This document shows positions 9,174 through 17,740 of a stretch of DNA of 64,000 nt, one piece after another. A program made the position numbers and the translations under genes. The notes under the pieces were generated by a model. It saw only the letters and a list, made by a program, of their open reading frames with translations. It was not told where the DNA came from and ran no database searches. Origin of the DNA: Bacteroidetes bacterium UBA1941 (GTDB lineage Bacteria; Bacteroidota; Bacteroidia; Chitinophagales; LD1); the NCBI GenBank assembly GCA_002336805.1, contig DDEZ01000012.1:133592-197591 (forward strand), in the 5' to 3' direction. The number at the start of each line of letters is the position of its first letter. The first letter of the stretch is position 1.

Positions 9174-9181
9174 CAAATATA
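9174..9181 (-). promoter_or_regulatory. Bacteroidota -7 box for tRNA-Arg
   Basis: On the minus strand the sequence reads TATATTTG, an exact TAnnTTTG match ending 20 bases before the tRNA 5' end. No strong -33 TTTG is visible. Confidence 0.6.
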
Positions 9182-9291
9182 CCCATTTCCCCTCTATCGT
9201 GCTAGGGCTTATTTAACAAGGAGATAGGACAGCAAATGGAGCCATGTGGAAATTTGAGTGGAAAATAACGGTCGTTTATTTGAAAATGCCT

Positions 9292-9299
9292 TATTTTTG
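9292..9299 (+). promoter_or_regulatory. Bacteroidota -7 box upstream of the 9329 gene
   Basis: TATTTTTG is an exact TAnnTTTG match 29 bases before the ATG, which predicts a leader of about 25 bases. The -33 element is unclear. Confidence 0.6.
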
Positions 9300-9328
9300 T
9301 CATTACATCAAATCAGTAAACAACGATC

Positions 9329-10147
9329 ATGAAAAAACTATTTACCCTATTATCATTCTCTCTTCTCTTTGGCGCGAGCTATGCACAATATTGTGGCAGC
9401 TCTCAGGTATCTGCCATCAATCCGGGCAGCAACTACGGTTTCCCTAAGCTGGATAGCATCCCATGCATCGTACAGGGTGCCAATACTACACTGGATATTC
9501 CTTTCAAGACGTATACTACTTTTACCGCACAGGGCAATACAGTAAACATCTACAAACTGAAAATAGATGTGATGAATAACCTGCCATGCGGCCTTTGCTG
9601 GTCCAGCACAAGTGCTACTAATGAATTTAACCCTAATGACCTGGGTACATTCCGCATACAAGGAACGACTAATGATGCTGTAGGTGAATATAAAATACAC
9701 CTGCTGCTCTCGGTAAATACACAAAACCAAGGCAACTACGATATCGATAGCATAGATGCAGATGCAGGTGGCGTATATCTCTATGTACGTGTGAAGGCTA
9801 ACGGTGGCAACTGCGCACCGGTAGATACTAACTCTATCGGCCTGACCGCCAGTACTCAGTGCCCTACAGGTATCAATGATGTAAAGGCTAATGTATCTGC
9901 ACTCAGTGTACAGCCTAACCCAATGACCAGCGAGGCTAATGTGACATTCACATCTGAGGTAGCCGGCACCAGCAACATCACCATCACAAACATAGTAGGC
10001 AGCGTAGTATACCGCACTGCTATCGCTACCAAGATAGGTGAGAACAATACAACTATCAACAAGGGCAACCTGCCGGCCGGTATCTACATCCTGACAGTAG
10101 GCAACAATAAGGCTGCTGCTTCACGCAAGTTTGTGATCGCAGAGTAA
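9329..10147 (+). CDS. Secreted protein with T9SS type A sorting domain
   Basis: A 272-residue exported protein with signal peptide MKKLFTLLSFSLLFGASYAQ. The middle about 150 residues are threonine- and asparagine-rich beta structure with several cysteines (NLPCGLCWSS, GNCAPVD, STQCPTG). They resemble other short T9SS cargo proteins but no named domain. From about residue 190 (SVQPNPMTSEANVTF) to the end (SRKFVIAE) runs a T9SS type A sorting domain with the LPAGIYILTV motif. It is a single-gene unit, with its own TAnnTTTG promoter upstream and a strong terminator 20 bases downstream. Function unknown. Confidence 0.88.
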   Translation: MKKLFTLLSFSLLFGASYAQYCGSSQVSAINPGSNYGFPKLDSIPCIVQGANTTLDIPFKTYTTFTAQGNTVNIYKLKIDVMNNLPCGLCWSSTSATNEFNPNDLGTFRIQGTTNDAVGEYKIHLLLSVNTQNQGNYDIDSIDADAGGVYLYVRVKANGGNCAPVDTNSIGLTASTQCPTGINDVKANVSALSVQPNPMTSEANVTFTSEVAGTSNITITNIVGSVVYRTAIATKIGENNTTINKGNLPAGIYILTVGNNKAAASRKFVIAE

Positions 10148-10166
10148 TTAAGATTTTTTTAGATAG

Positions 10167-10197
10167 AAAAGTCCCGTCGTTTGGCGGGACTTTTTTG
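10167..10197 (+). terminator. Intrinsic terminator after the 9329 gene
   Basis: A 10-bp stem AAAAGTCCCG / CGGGACTTTT with an 8-base loop is followed by a run of T. It isolates this gene from the DUF1571 gene. Confidence 0.9.
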
Positions 10198-10215
10198 TTT
10201 TTATGCATTGTGGGT

Positions 10216-10223
10216 TAGTTTTG
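10216..10223 (+). promoter_or_regulatory. Bacteroidota promoter for the DUF1571 gene
   Basis: TAGTTTTG is an exact TAnnTTTG. A TTTG ends 18 bases upstream, at 10197 within the terminator T-tract, which is close to the expected -33/-7 spacing. The leader to the ATG at 10291 would be about 60 bases. Confidence 0.6.
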
Positions 10224-10290
10224 TGGCCGTTGGCATTTCGTTTGCTATATGCCTGGTCTCTACATCATCTTACTAAAAACCAAACATCGA

Positions 10291-11166
10291 ATGAAAAGGA
10301 ATACGCTCTTGTCTATCGCGCTGCTGGCAGTGATCTGCCTGACCATGACCTCTGCTGCACCACCAGCCAGCCAGACCCGGCAGATAGTAGATAATATGCT
10401 GAGTACGATAGCACACCACACAGGCGCTACCTTTAACATGAGCGCGGCTGAGCGTATAGTGGGCAAAGGCAATGAGTTTAATAAGATGTCGATGTTCACT
10501 AAGGTGAATGTAAGCCCGCTGAAGATATACTCTAAGGTGCTGAGCGACCCTAACAAAGGCACAGAGCTACTCTACGTGACCGGCCAGCGCGAAAATAAGA
10601 TCCGCGTAAACCCTGGTAAATTCCTACCATCCCTCACACTGGCGCCTACCAGCAATCTACTGAGCAAGAATCAGCATCATACATTGCTTACTTCCGGCTT
10701 TAGCGTGGTACGTGATATCGTATCTGCAGGTGTGAAGCGCGCAGATGCGCAGGGTGGTTTTGACAAGGTATTTACCCTGCTGGGTGAGGTAAACTATGGT
10801 GGCCGCAAGTGCTATAAGATCCAGATAGAAGACCCGACCTATACCTATACGACAGCTGTAGGGCAAAACGGCGAGAATGTCAATACAATGGCCAAGCGCC
10901 TGCTAGTATCTGAGTACCACATCATGGAGCTGAACCCAGCCTTCCGCTCCCTGGATGAGAGTGTAGCTGGTAAGACCCTGAAAGTGCCTAGCTCCTACGC
11001 CAAGAAGAGCGTGATGTATGTAGATGCCGCTACTAATGTGCCGCTCTATCAGGAGATGAGTGATGAGAAGGGCCTCTTTGAGAAATATGAGTATTCCAAT
11101 GTAGTGCTCAACCCGGCCTTCAAGGCGGATGAGTTCTCTGAGAAGTTTTCAGAGTATAGTTTCTAA
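10291..11166 (+). CDS. DUF1571-type exported protein with a LysM-like segment
   Basis: About 291 residues. The ATG at 10291 gives signal peptide MKRNTLLSIALLAVICLTMTSA; an ATG 14 codons upstream adds a non-signal extension and is less likely. The body resembles DUF1571, a LolA-like lipid-binding-type fold with strands such as KVNVSPLKIYSKVL, ELLYVTGQRENKIRVNPG and KYEYSNVVLNPAFKADEF. At about 205-245, SEYHIMELNPAFRSLDE followed by GKTLKVP looks like a LysM repeat inserted in the domain. This could give contact with peptidoglycan, but that is inference. It is flanked by terminators, so monocistronic. Confidence 0.78.
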   Translation: MKRNTLLSIALLAVICLTMTSAAPPASQTRQIVDNMLSTIAHHTGATFNMSAAERIVGKGNEFNKMSMFTKVNVSPLKIYSKVLSDPNKGTELLYVTGQRENKIRVNPGKFLPSLTLAPTSNLLSKNQHHTLLTSGFSVVRDIVSAGVKRADAQGGFDKVFTLLGEVNYGGRKCYKIQIEDPTYTYTTAVGQNGENVNTMAKRLLVSEYHIMELNPAFRSLDESVAGKTLKVPSSYAKKSVMYVDAATNVPLYQEMSDEKGLFEKYEYSNVVLNPAFKADEFSEKFSEYSF

Positions 11167-11173
11167 ATCATAT

Positions 11174-11197
11174 AGCCCGGTCACGCCGGGCTTTTTT
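11174..11197 (+). terminator. Intrinsic terminator after the DUF1571 gene
   Basis: A 7-bp stem AGCCCGG / CCGGGCT with loop TCACG and a T-run ending at 11197. The next gene starts 20 bases later. Confidence 0.88.
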
Positions 11198-11216
11198 CAT
11201 CCATATACCCACACAG

Positions 11217-12200
11217 ATGCGTTTGCTCACTTTACTATTGTGCCTGGTCACTATCCACGCTATGGCACAGCTTCCCGCTCATTTTGACAGCAAAGACCAG
11301 CCTGCTGCACCTGACTATACGCAGGAGCAGAACTGGAGTGCGCTACCCTACCGCACAGATGCGGCAGATGTGATACCACCTGATGAAAAGTGGATCAGTG
11401 ACTCGCTGAAGGGAGTAGATGTATTTTATGTCTATCCCACTATCTATCAGAAAGGCAAAACATGGAATGCAGACCTGGCCAATAAGAAACTGAATAAGCG
11501 TATAGACAACCTGCCGGTGCGTTTCCAGGCGGGAGTATTCAACGCAAGCTGCCGGGTGTATGCGCCTCGCTACCGTCAGGGCAATATCCAGTGCTACTAT
11601 GATAGCATCAACGGGCCTATGGGGCTTGACTTTGCCTATCAGGATGTAGCGCGGGCATTTCAATACTACCTGGACCACTACAATCATGGGCGGCCCATCA
11701 TCATCGCATCCCACAGCCAGGGTAGCAATCACTCGTGGAGGCTGCTCAGGGAGTTTTTTGATGGCAAGCCACTGGCCAAACAATTAGTATGCGCCTATAC
11801 AGTGGGTATGGGTGTAGACACGACCTGGTACAAGGTGCTACGTCCATGTGGCAATGCGACTGAAACGGGCTGCTATGTGACCTGGTCGTCATTTCGCACG
11901 GGCTATGATCCGGGCAAGGATGTACTCCGCAACCCGATGTGTGTAAACCCTATCACCTGGCAGCGGGATACTACGCTGGTACCGGCATCAGCTTCTCTGG
12001 GAGGTATATTCCTAAAGATACGCCGGCACCGCTGGCAGCATGCCGCATCAGCGCAGGTACACAATGACTATCTATGGGTAAAGACGCGCCTTCCCTTTGT
12101 AAGTGGGTGGAAAGTGCTACACCTCGTAGACTACAATCTATACTGGTATGATATCCGCAAAAATGTGGCTGACAGGATCAGGGCCTACCAGAAAAAGTAA
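11217..12200 (+). CDS. DUF3089 alpha/beta-hydrolase-like exported protein
   Basis: A 327-residue protein with signal peptide MRLLTLLLCLVTIHAMAQ. It has the DUF3089 layout: DVFYVYPTIY near the start, CRVYAPRYRQ in the middle, DVARAFQYYLDHYNHGRPII, then the nucleophile elbow ASHSQGS (Ser near 162) of an alpha/beta hydrolase. Members are presumed lipases or esterases, but the substrate is unknown. The N-terminal stretch after the signal peptide is proline- and aspartate-rich. Its stop abuts the fabD stop with no bases between, so no terminator fits in between. Confidence 0.85.
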   Translation: MRLLTLLLCLVTIHAMAQLPAHFDSKDQPAAPDYTQEQNWSALPYRTDAADVIPPDEKWISDSLKGVDVFYVYPTIYQKGKTWNADLANKKLNKRIDNLPVRFQAGVFNASCRVYAPRYRQGNIQCYYDSINGPMGLDFAYQDVARAFQYYLDHYNHGRPIIIASHSQGSNHSWRLLREFFDGKPLAKQLVCAYTVGMGVDTTWYKVLRPCGNATETGCYVTWSSFRTGYDPGKDVLRNPMCVNPITWQRDTTLVPASASLGGIFLKIRRHRWQHAASAQVHNDYLWVKTRLPFVSGWKVLHLVDYNLYWYDIRKNVADRIRAYQKK

Positions 12201-13079
12201 TTACGCCTTGGCCGTAGTGACAGTACTGTCGATCTTGCCCACGAGTCCCTGCAGTACATTGCCGGGGCCGACTTCTATGAAGTTTGTGGCGCCATCAGCT
12301 ATCATATGGCGCACGCTCTGTGTCCAGAGTACTGGCGCCGTGAGCTGCGCTATGAGGTTTGACTTGATGGCAGCGGGATCGGTCTCCGCTTTAGCGGTAT
12401 AGTTCTGATAGATGGGGCAGACAGGCGTGGCAAATACCGCTTTCTCTATACCAGCCGCCAGCTCCTCACGGGCCGGCTCCATCAGAGGGGAGTGGAATGC
12501 GCCACCTACCTGCAGTTTCAGCACGCGACGTACGCCTGCAACAGTCAGTTTCTCCATAGCAATATCGATGCCTTTGACCGATCCTGATATGACGAGCTGG
12601 CCGGGGCAGTTATAGTTGGCAGGTACTACGACCTCCTCAGTGATAGACCTGCAAATATTCTCTACCTGCTCTTCGCTCTCATACCTGAGTACAGCAGCCA
12701 TAGTAGACGGTACAGCTTCGCATGCTTTCTGCATGGCCAGTGCGCGGATGCTGACGAGGCGCAGCGCCTCATCAAAGCTCATGGCCTTATTAGCTACCAG
12801 TGCGGAGAACTCTCCGAGTGAGTGACCCGCTACCATATCCGGCTTGAAACCATCTATCAGCAGGGCAGATATCACAGAGTGGATGAATACAGCAGGCTGT
12901 GTCACGCTGGTCTGCTTCAGGTCCTCGTCAGACCCTTCGAACATGATAGAAGATATACTGAATCCGAGTATCTCATCGGCCTTTTTGAAATAGTCTTTGG
13001 CGAGGTCGGACTTTTCGTAGAGGTCCTTGCCCATGCTTTTGAATTGGCTGCCTTGTCCCGGAAAGATGTATGCGTTCAC
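12201..13079 (-). CDS. fabD: Malonyl-CoA:ACP transacylase
   Basis: It loads malonate onto acyl carrier protein for fatty-acid synthesis. GQGSQ is at 8-12, the nucleophile Ser87 in GHSLGE, and the catalytic His in GGAFHSPLM near 197. At 292 residues it has the normal length. The GTG start at 13079 gives the family-typical MNAYIFPGQGSQ. It is transcribed with folE upstream (26-base gap) and converges without any gap on the DUF3089 gene. Confidence 0.96.
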   Translation of the reverse strand: MNAYIFPGQGSQFKSMGKDLYEKSDLAKDYFKKADEILGFSISSIMFEGSDEDLKQTSVTQPAVFIHSVISALLIDGFKPDMVAGHSLGEFSALVANKAMSFDEALRLVSIRALAMQKACEAVPSTMAAVLRYESEEQVENICRSITEEVVVPANYNCPGQLVISGSVKGIDIAMEKLTVAGVRRVLKLQVGGAFHSPLMEPAREELAAGIEKAVFATPVCPIYQNYTAKAETDPAAIKSNLIAQLTAPVLWTQSVRHMIADGATNFIEVGPGNVLQGLVGKIDSTVTTAKA

Positions 13080-13105
13080 GATCTGTAGATAGATGGATGA
13101 ATAAA

Positions 13106-13690
13106 TTAGCTCAGCTTCGCTGAGATGAGATTGATAAACTCATTGCGCGTGCTCTGATTCTGAAACTCACCGGTGAAGGCTGAGGTCGTAGTAGTACTGT
13201 TTTGCTTCTGCACGCCGCGCATCATCATGCAGAGGTGCTTGGCCTCTACTACTACTGCTACGCCCAGCGGGTCCAGCGTCTCCTGTATGCAGTCGCGTAT
13301 CTGTATGGTGAGGCGCTCCTGCACCTGAAAACGGCGCGAGTACGCATCTACGATACGGGCCAGCTTACTCAGGCCGACGATCTTGCCGTTAGGTATATAG
13401 GCCACATGGGCGCGTCCGTAGAAGGGCAGCAGGTGATGCTCGCAGAGAGAGTATAGTTCTATATCTTTCACGATCACCATCTGATTGTGCTGCTCGTGAA
13501 ATATGGCACCGCGCATGATAGCGTGTGCATCCATCTTATAGCCCGATGCCAGGAAGTGCATCGCCTTTGACGCACGTTGCGGGGTCTTGAGCAGGCCCTC
13601 GCGGGTGATATCTTCTCCCAGTCCTTTCAGTATCTCCTCATAGTGCAGGCTGAGGCGCGCTACGGATGCTTCATCGAAATTCTTTTCCAT
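13106..13690 (-). CDS. folE: GTP cyclohydrolase I
   Basis: It makes 7,8-dihydroneopterin triphosphate from GTP, the entry to folate and other pterins. The 194 residues contain the zinc/active-site segment [18 protein letters not shown] at about 83-100, [20 protein letters not shown], and C-terminal zinc ligand C155 region ([11 protein letters not shown]). The gene lies 11 bases downstream of the PTPS-like gene and 26 bases upstream of fabD. The pairing with the PTPS-like gene suggests that part of the product goes to tetrahydropterin synthesis. Confidence 0.96.
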   Translation of the reverse strand: MEKNFDEASVARLSLHYEEILKGLGEDITREGLLKTPQRASKAMHFLASGYKMDAHAIMRGAIFHEQHNQMVIVKDIELYSLCEHHLLPFYGRAHVAYIPNGKIVGLSKLARIVDAYSRRFQVQERLTIQIRDCIQETLDPLGVAVVVEAKHLCMMMRGVQKQNSTTTTSAFTGEFQNQSTRNEFINLISAKLS

Positions 13691-13701
13691 GCTTCTATAT
13701 T

Positions 13702-14109
13702 TTACTCGCCGAAGTATTCGACATATATATTTTCCGTTTCCACCAGCTTCACACAGTGGAGCTTGCAGTCTGTGAGGTGTGGCTCCATCCAGCGCCAGAT
13801 CTGTATGGCTACATTTTCTGACGTACCCAGCTTGTTTTTAAACTCCGGCACATCCAGGTTAAAGTTTTTATGATCCAGGCGGTCTACTATCTCACGCTTC
13901 ATGATCTTGCTGAGATGGTGCGCATTGATCACAAAACCAGTTTCGGCGTGAGGCACAGCCTTGACAGTGACATAGACATCAAAGTTGTGACCGTGATAGT
14001 GCTTATTGGCACATTTGCCAAACACCTCCCTGTTCTTTTCTTCTGACCAGGAGTTGATGTAGAGCTTGTGCGCGCCGTTGAAGTGTTCTCTGCGAGTGAG
14101 GTAGACCAT
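13702..14109 (-). CDS. 6-pyruvoyl-tetrahydropterin synthase / QueD-family lyase
   Basis: A 135-residue member of the PTPS/QueD superfamily. Zinc ligands are His14, His39 and His41, and the catalytic Cys33 lies in [11 protein letters not shown]. The C-x5-HGH spacing and blocks such as [13 protein letters not shown] and [13 protein letters not shown] match the eukaryotic-type PTPS (C-x5-HGH) rather than E. coli QueD (C-x3-HGH). PTPS turns dihydroneopterin triphosphate into 6-pyruvoyl-tetrahydropterin, a step to tetrahydrobiopterin-like cofactors. It is immediately upstream of folE, with no queC, queE or queF nearby. Automatic pipelines would probably call it queD, and I cannot exclude that activity. 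Confidence 0.85.
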   Translation of the reverse strand: MVYLTRREHFNGAHKLYINSWSEEKNREVFGKCANKHYHGHNFDVYVTVKAVPHAETGFVINAHHLSKIMKREIVDRLDHKNFNLDVPEFKNKLGTSENVAIQIWRWMEPHLTDCKLHCVKLVETENIYVEYFGE

Positions 14110-14169
14110 GATTGATTTCGGATTTTGGATTCCGATTTCGGATGTGAAGGTAATACAACTGCCGCTAAA

Positions 14170-15657
14170 TCACAGCGTCCGGTTGCGGACCCATTTGCTG
14201 CCACCGGTAGAGGTTGCTGCCTTAGCTGCTTTGGCCACCTGAGGCTTGTGCTCAAATACGTGAGCTGCCACGAGTGCTGCGATCTCCATTTCTGTGCTAT
14301 CCTCCTTCTTCAGGTACTCTGGTTTGAAGTGCTTTGCTACAAAATGGGTATCAAATTTGCCGCTCACAAAGTCCGGATGCGTGATCACAAAAGCTCCGAA
14401 CTGAAGGGTGTTTTTCACCCCCGTGATATGGTACTCATGTATAGCCCGCAGCATGCGGTCTATGGCCTCCGTACGGTCCTTGCCGTAGGCTACGAGTTTG
14501 GCTATCATCGGATCGTAGTAGATAGGTATATCCATACCGGCCTCAAAGCCGTCATCTACGCGGATGCCGGGACCCTCGGGTTTCTTATACTCTGTGAGGC
14601 GACCTATATCGGGGAGGAAATTATTCATTGGGTCCTCCGCATATACACGTAGCTCCAGCGCATGGCCACGGATAGCGAGATCCTCCTGTGTAAAAGATAG
14701 CCTCTCTCCTCTCGCCACTTTGATCTGTTCCTTCACCAGATCTATGCCGGTGATCATCTCGCTGACAGGATGCTCTACCTGCAGGCGGGTATTCATTTCA
14801 AGGAAGTAAAAGTTCAACGCTTCATCTACCAGAAACTCAACGGTACCTGCACCGATATAGGCACAAGATTTACCCACCATGACCGCAGCCTCCCCTATTG
14901 CTTTACGCTTCTCGGGTGTGAGGCATGAGCTAGGTGCCTCCTCTACCACCTTCTGGTGGCGGCGCTGCACAGAGCACTCACGCTCGAAGAGGTAAACGAT
15001 ATTGCCGTAGTTATCTCCCAGTATCTGCACCTCTATATGCTTTGGCGAGCCGACATATTTCTCTATGAAAACGCTTCCATCGCCAAAGGCGGATAGCGCC
15101 TCTCCCTGCGCACGCTGCATCTGCTCTGCCAGCTGGTCAGGGCTCTCTACTACACGCATCCCCTTACCGCCGCCGCCGGCAGAGGCCTTGATGAGGACAG
15201 GATAGCCTATGCGGTCGCAAAGGTCACGTACCTCATCTGCACTATGTATAGCTCCATCGCTACCCGGCACCATAGGAATATTAAATTTCTTGGCAGCTTC
15301 TTTTGCTGAGAGTTTATCGCCCATCACCTCGATGGCCTCCGGTGTGGGCCCGATAAAGGTGATGCCATTCTCCTCCACCAGTTTGGCAAAGGCGGCATTC
15401 TCAGAGAGGAAACCATAGCCGGGGTGTATCCCATCCACTCCCAGGGTCTTGGCCACTTCTACTATTTTATCACCACGCAGGTAGGAGTCCTTTGACGCGG
15501 GCGGGCCGATACATACGGCCTCATCTGCATAGCGTACGTGCGGCGAATGGCGGTCTGCCTCGCTGTAGACCGCTACGGTCTTGATGCCCATCTCGCGGGC
15601 GGAGCGCATGACACGGAGGGCTATTTCGCCCCTATTGGCTACGAGTATTTTCTTCAT
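14170..15657 (-). CDS. accC: Biotin carboxylase subunit of an acyl-CoA carboxylase
   Basis: An ATP-grasp biotin carboxylase of 495 residues. It has KKILVANRGEIALRV at the start, the HPGYGFLSEN motif, the glycine-rich ATP loop SAGGGGKGMRV near 165-175, ECSVQRRHQKVVEEAPS and EMNTRLQVEHPV. Classical AccC ends near 450 residues. The extra about 45-residue tail ending SKWVRNRTL is seen in biotin carboxylase subunits of propionyl-/acyl-CoA carboxylases in this phylum, so the acyl-CoA could be propionyl- or acetyl-CoA. No BCCP or carboxyltransferase gene is adjacent. It is followed by the PTPS-folE-fabD run. Confidence 0.92.
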   Translation of the reverse strand: MKKILVANRGEIALRVMRSAREMGIKTVAVYSEADRHSPHVRYADEAVCIGPPASKDSYLRGDKIVEVAKTLGVDGIHPGYGFLSENAAFAKLVEENGITFIGPTPEAIEVMGDKLSAKEAAKKFNIPMVPGSDGAIHSADEVRDLCDRIGYPVLIKASAGGGGKGMRVVESPDQLAEQMQRAQGEALSAFGDGSVFIEKYVGSPKHIEVQILGDNYGNIVYLFERECSVQRRHQKVVEEAPSSCLTPEKRKAIGEAAVMVGKSCAYIGAGTVEFLVDEALNFYFLEMNTRLQVEHPVSEMITGIDLVKEQIKVARGERLSFTQEDLAIRGHALELRVYAEDPMNNFLPDIGRLTEYKKPEGPGIRVDDGFEAGMDIPIYYDPMIAKLVAYGKDRTEAIDRMLRAIHEYHITGVKNTLQFGAFVITHPDFVSGKFDTHFVAKHFKPEYLKKEDSTEMEIAALVAAHVFEHKPQVAKAAKAATSTGGSKWVRNRTL

Positions 15658-15729
15658 GATCGTTTATTACTGCCAAGGCGCAAGAGCGCCAAAACTTCTT
15701 CTCAAATATAGAAATGAATCGCTCATTAG

Positions 15730-17085
15730 TTACGACTCCGCTTCCACCAGTTCCCCCTCACTCTTTGCGATGATCACGGTGGCCAGGCAGTTGCCCAAGA
15801 CATTCACTGATGTCCGTGCCATATCCATGATAGAGTCTACGCCAAATATGACATAGATAGGCCACTCCGGCAGGTGAAAGGTGGCCACAGTGCCCAGGAG
15901 GATCACGAAGGATGCTTTGGCTACACCGGCTACACCCTTGCTGGTGAGCATCAGCGTGAGAAGGATATAGAGCTGCGTGGAGAGAGGCATATTGATGCCC
16001 GCAGCCTGTGAGACAAAGATGGCTGCGAGCGAAAGGTAAAGCGTCGTACCATCCAGATTGAATGAATACCCCATGGGCAGGACAAAGGAATAGACCTTTT
16101 TGTGTACGCCGAGTTTCTCCATCGCGCTCATGGCCTTCGGCAGGGCTGCATCAGAGCTGGCCGTGGCAAAGGCGACAGATACGGGCTCCTCTACTGCCTG
16201 CAGAAATTTCTTCAGTGGTACTTTGAAGTAAAGAGCAATAGGCAGCAATACCCCAAAGAGAAAGAACACAAGCGCGCCTGCGAGCGTGAGAAGTAGCAGC
16301 CCAAAATTCTTAAAGATGCCTAGTCCCATAGTACCTACTGTATATGCAATAGCGCCACCGACTGCTATGGGAGAGAAGAGCATCACCAGATTGGTCAGTT
16401 TAAACATGACCTCGGAGAGAATTTCCGCGAAGCGGACGACAGGCTTCTTATACTCCTCCGCACACATAGATACTGCTATGGCAAAGAGAATCGAGAAAAT
16501 GACGACCTGGAGTACGTTATTCTCAGAGATAGCTTTAGCGATATTCTCGGGCACTATCTCGTAGAGTTGGAAGTGCTTGCCTGCGTCTGGCAGCGCTTCG
16601 GGCTTCTCTATGGTAGCTGGTTTGGCTATGCCCGCACCAGCCTGAGTCAGATTGATCGCGGCGAGGCCGATGAAAAGCGCGAGGGTGGTCACGACCTCAA
16701 AGTATATGATAGCCTTGAGCCCCATGCGGCCCACCTGCTTGAGGTCAGAGTGCCCGGCTATGCCTACCACCAGCGTGGCAAAGAGCAGCGGTGCGATGAT
16801 CATTTTGACCAGGCGGAGGAATATCTTGCCAAAGACATTCAGCTCTCTGGCCATATCGGGGAAATCAACACCGATGACTACCCCTGTGATCATAGCAACA
16901 AATACCCAGATAGTGAGGGACCGCGCCTGCCAGCCGTACCATATCAGCGGCAGCAGGCCTATGAGGCGTACAGCAGTAAAGACCGTAGATGGCAGGTCTA
17001 TGATACCTCCTACCTGCAGCCAGGTAGCCACTATGATGACCAGGCCTGCGAGCAGGGCCACATTGCGCCAGAGATGATGCTTCAT
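15730..17085 (-). CDS. Dicarboxylate/amino acid:cation symporter (GltP/DctA family)
   Basis: An inner-membrane Na+ or H+ coupled carrier of about 451 residues in the DAACS family. The ATG at 17085 is preferred over the GTG two codons upstream. About ten hydrophobic segments are visible. Family motifs are the serine-rich re-entrant loop FATASSDAALP at about 315-325, and MGYSFNLDGTTLYLS, where NLDGT stands at the NMDGT cation-site motif. Substrate (glutamate, aspartate, succinate) cannot be told apart from sequence alone. It is upstream of accC on the same strand with a 72-base gap. Confidence 0.92.
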   Translation of the reverse strand: MKHHLWRNVALLAGLVIIVATWLQVGGIIDLPSTVFTAVRLIGLLPLIWYGWQARSLTIWVFVAMITGVVIGVDFPDMARELNVFGKIFLRLVKMIIAPLLFATLVVGIAGHSDLKQVGRMGLKAIIYFEVVTTLALFIGLAAINLTQAGAGIAKPATIEKPEALPDAGKHFQLYEIVPENIAKAISENNVLQVVIFSILFAIAVSMCAEEYKKPVVRFAEILSEVMFKLTNLVMLFSPIAVGGAIAYTVGTMGLGIFKNFGLLLLTLAGALVFFLFGVLLPIALYFKVPLKKFLQAVEEPVSVAFATASSDAALPKAMSAMEKLGVHKKVYSFVLPMGYSFNLDGTTLYLSLAAIFVSQAAGINMPLSTQLYILLTLMLTSKGVAGVAKASFVILLGTVATFHLPEWPIYVIFGVDSIMDMARTSVNVLGNCLATVIIAKSEGELVEAES

Positions 17086-17171
17086 CCGCACAAAATATAA
17101 AAATCTACTATCAGAATGATCCAGCTGGAAAACATACCGGAAAAATACCTGTTATGGTGTAACTTCACATC

Positions 17172-17573
17172 ATGATCATACCAGGTACATCATCTTTGAC
17201 TCCGCAGCGGCAGGCGCTGGCATGCCTGGGCCTCTCACTGCTGGGCATGGTGTTTTGCCATATTGCTTTTGCCGGCACGTCTAATGAGTTTCTGGCTGCA
17301 TTTAGCGGTATCATGTTTTACTCGCTGATGAATCCCGTGCTATCCATCTTCCATGAGTCCTTTGCCAAATATACCTGGCCGTCCTGGCTGTACTACATCG
17401 CCCTGCTCATCGTACTCCTACTGGCAGCGCGGTATATCTCCGGCACCAGTATTTGGGCGCTGCCAGAGTACCGTATGATGCTGGGCAGTATCGCAGCTTT
17501 CTATATCATCACCAGTATCATGGTGCGGGTCATACGTGCCATCTGGGAGTTTGCAGAGAGTGACGAGGGGTAG
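17172..17573 (+). CDS. Small membrane protein of unknown function
   Basis: 133 residues with four predicted transmembrane segments (about 14-34, 41-62, 73-90 and 105-125) and a charged C-terminus EFAESDEG. The first residues (MIIPGTSSLTPQRQ) are polar. I recognise no family. It is divergent from the symporter gene, with 86 bases between, and followed by a palindrome. Expression as a real gene is supported by the hydrophobic pattern and the codon usage of its neighbours. Confidence 0.65.
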   Translation: MIIPGTSSLTPQRQALACLGLSLLGMVFCHIAFAGTSNEFLAAFSGIMFYSLMNPVLSIFHESFAKYTWPSWLYYIALLIVLLLAARYISGTSIWALPEYRMMLGSIAAFYIITSIMVRVIRAIWEFAESDEG

Positions 17574-17597
17574 GCCTCACCCATCTGCCTTCAGCAT

Positions 17598-17622
17598 CTT
17601 CCCTCTCCAAAAGAGAGGGAAG
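17598..17622. repeat. Intergenic palindrome CTTCCCTCTC-loop-GAGAGGGAAG
   Basis: A perfect 10-bp inverted repeat with a 5-base CAAAA loop, not followed by a T-run, in the 167-bp gap before rpe. It resembles the C-rich palindromes scattered between genes of many Bacteroidota. A related one is at 63587-63604. It may act as a weak terminator or mRNA end structure. Confidence 0.55.
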
Positions 17623-17740
17623 AACCTAAAAGTTAAAAAGCCTCTTTTCTGATCTGTTTTTTCAATGGGAGTAAGCTCCAAGAGCTTTTTATAGGCTGTC
17701 TGTATTTTTTATTATCCTTACAGTCTATAGTCTATCCGAT

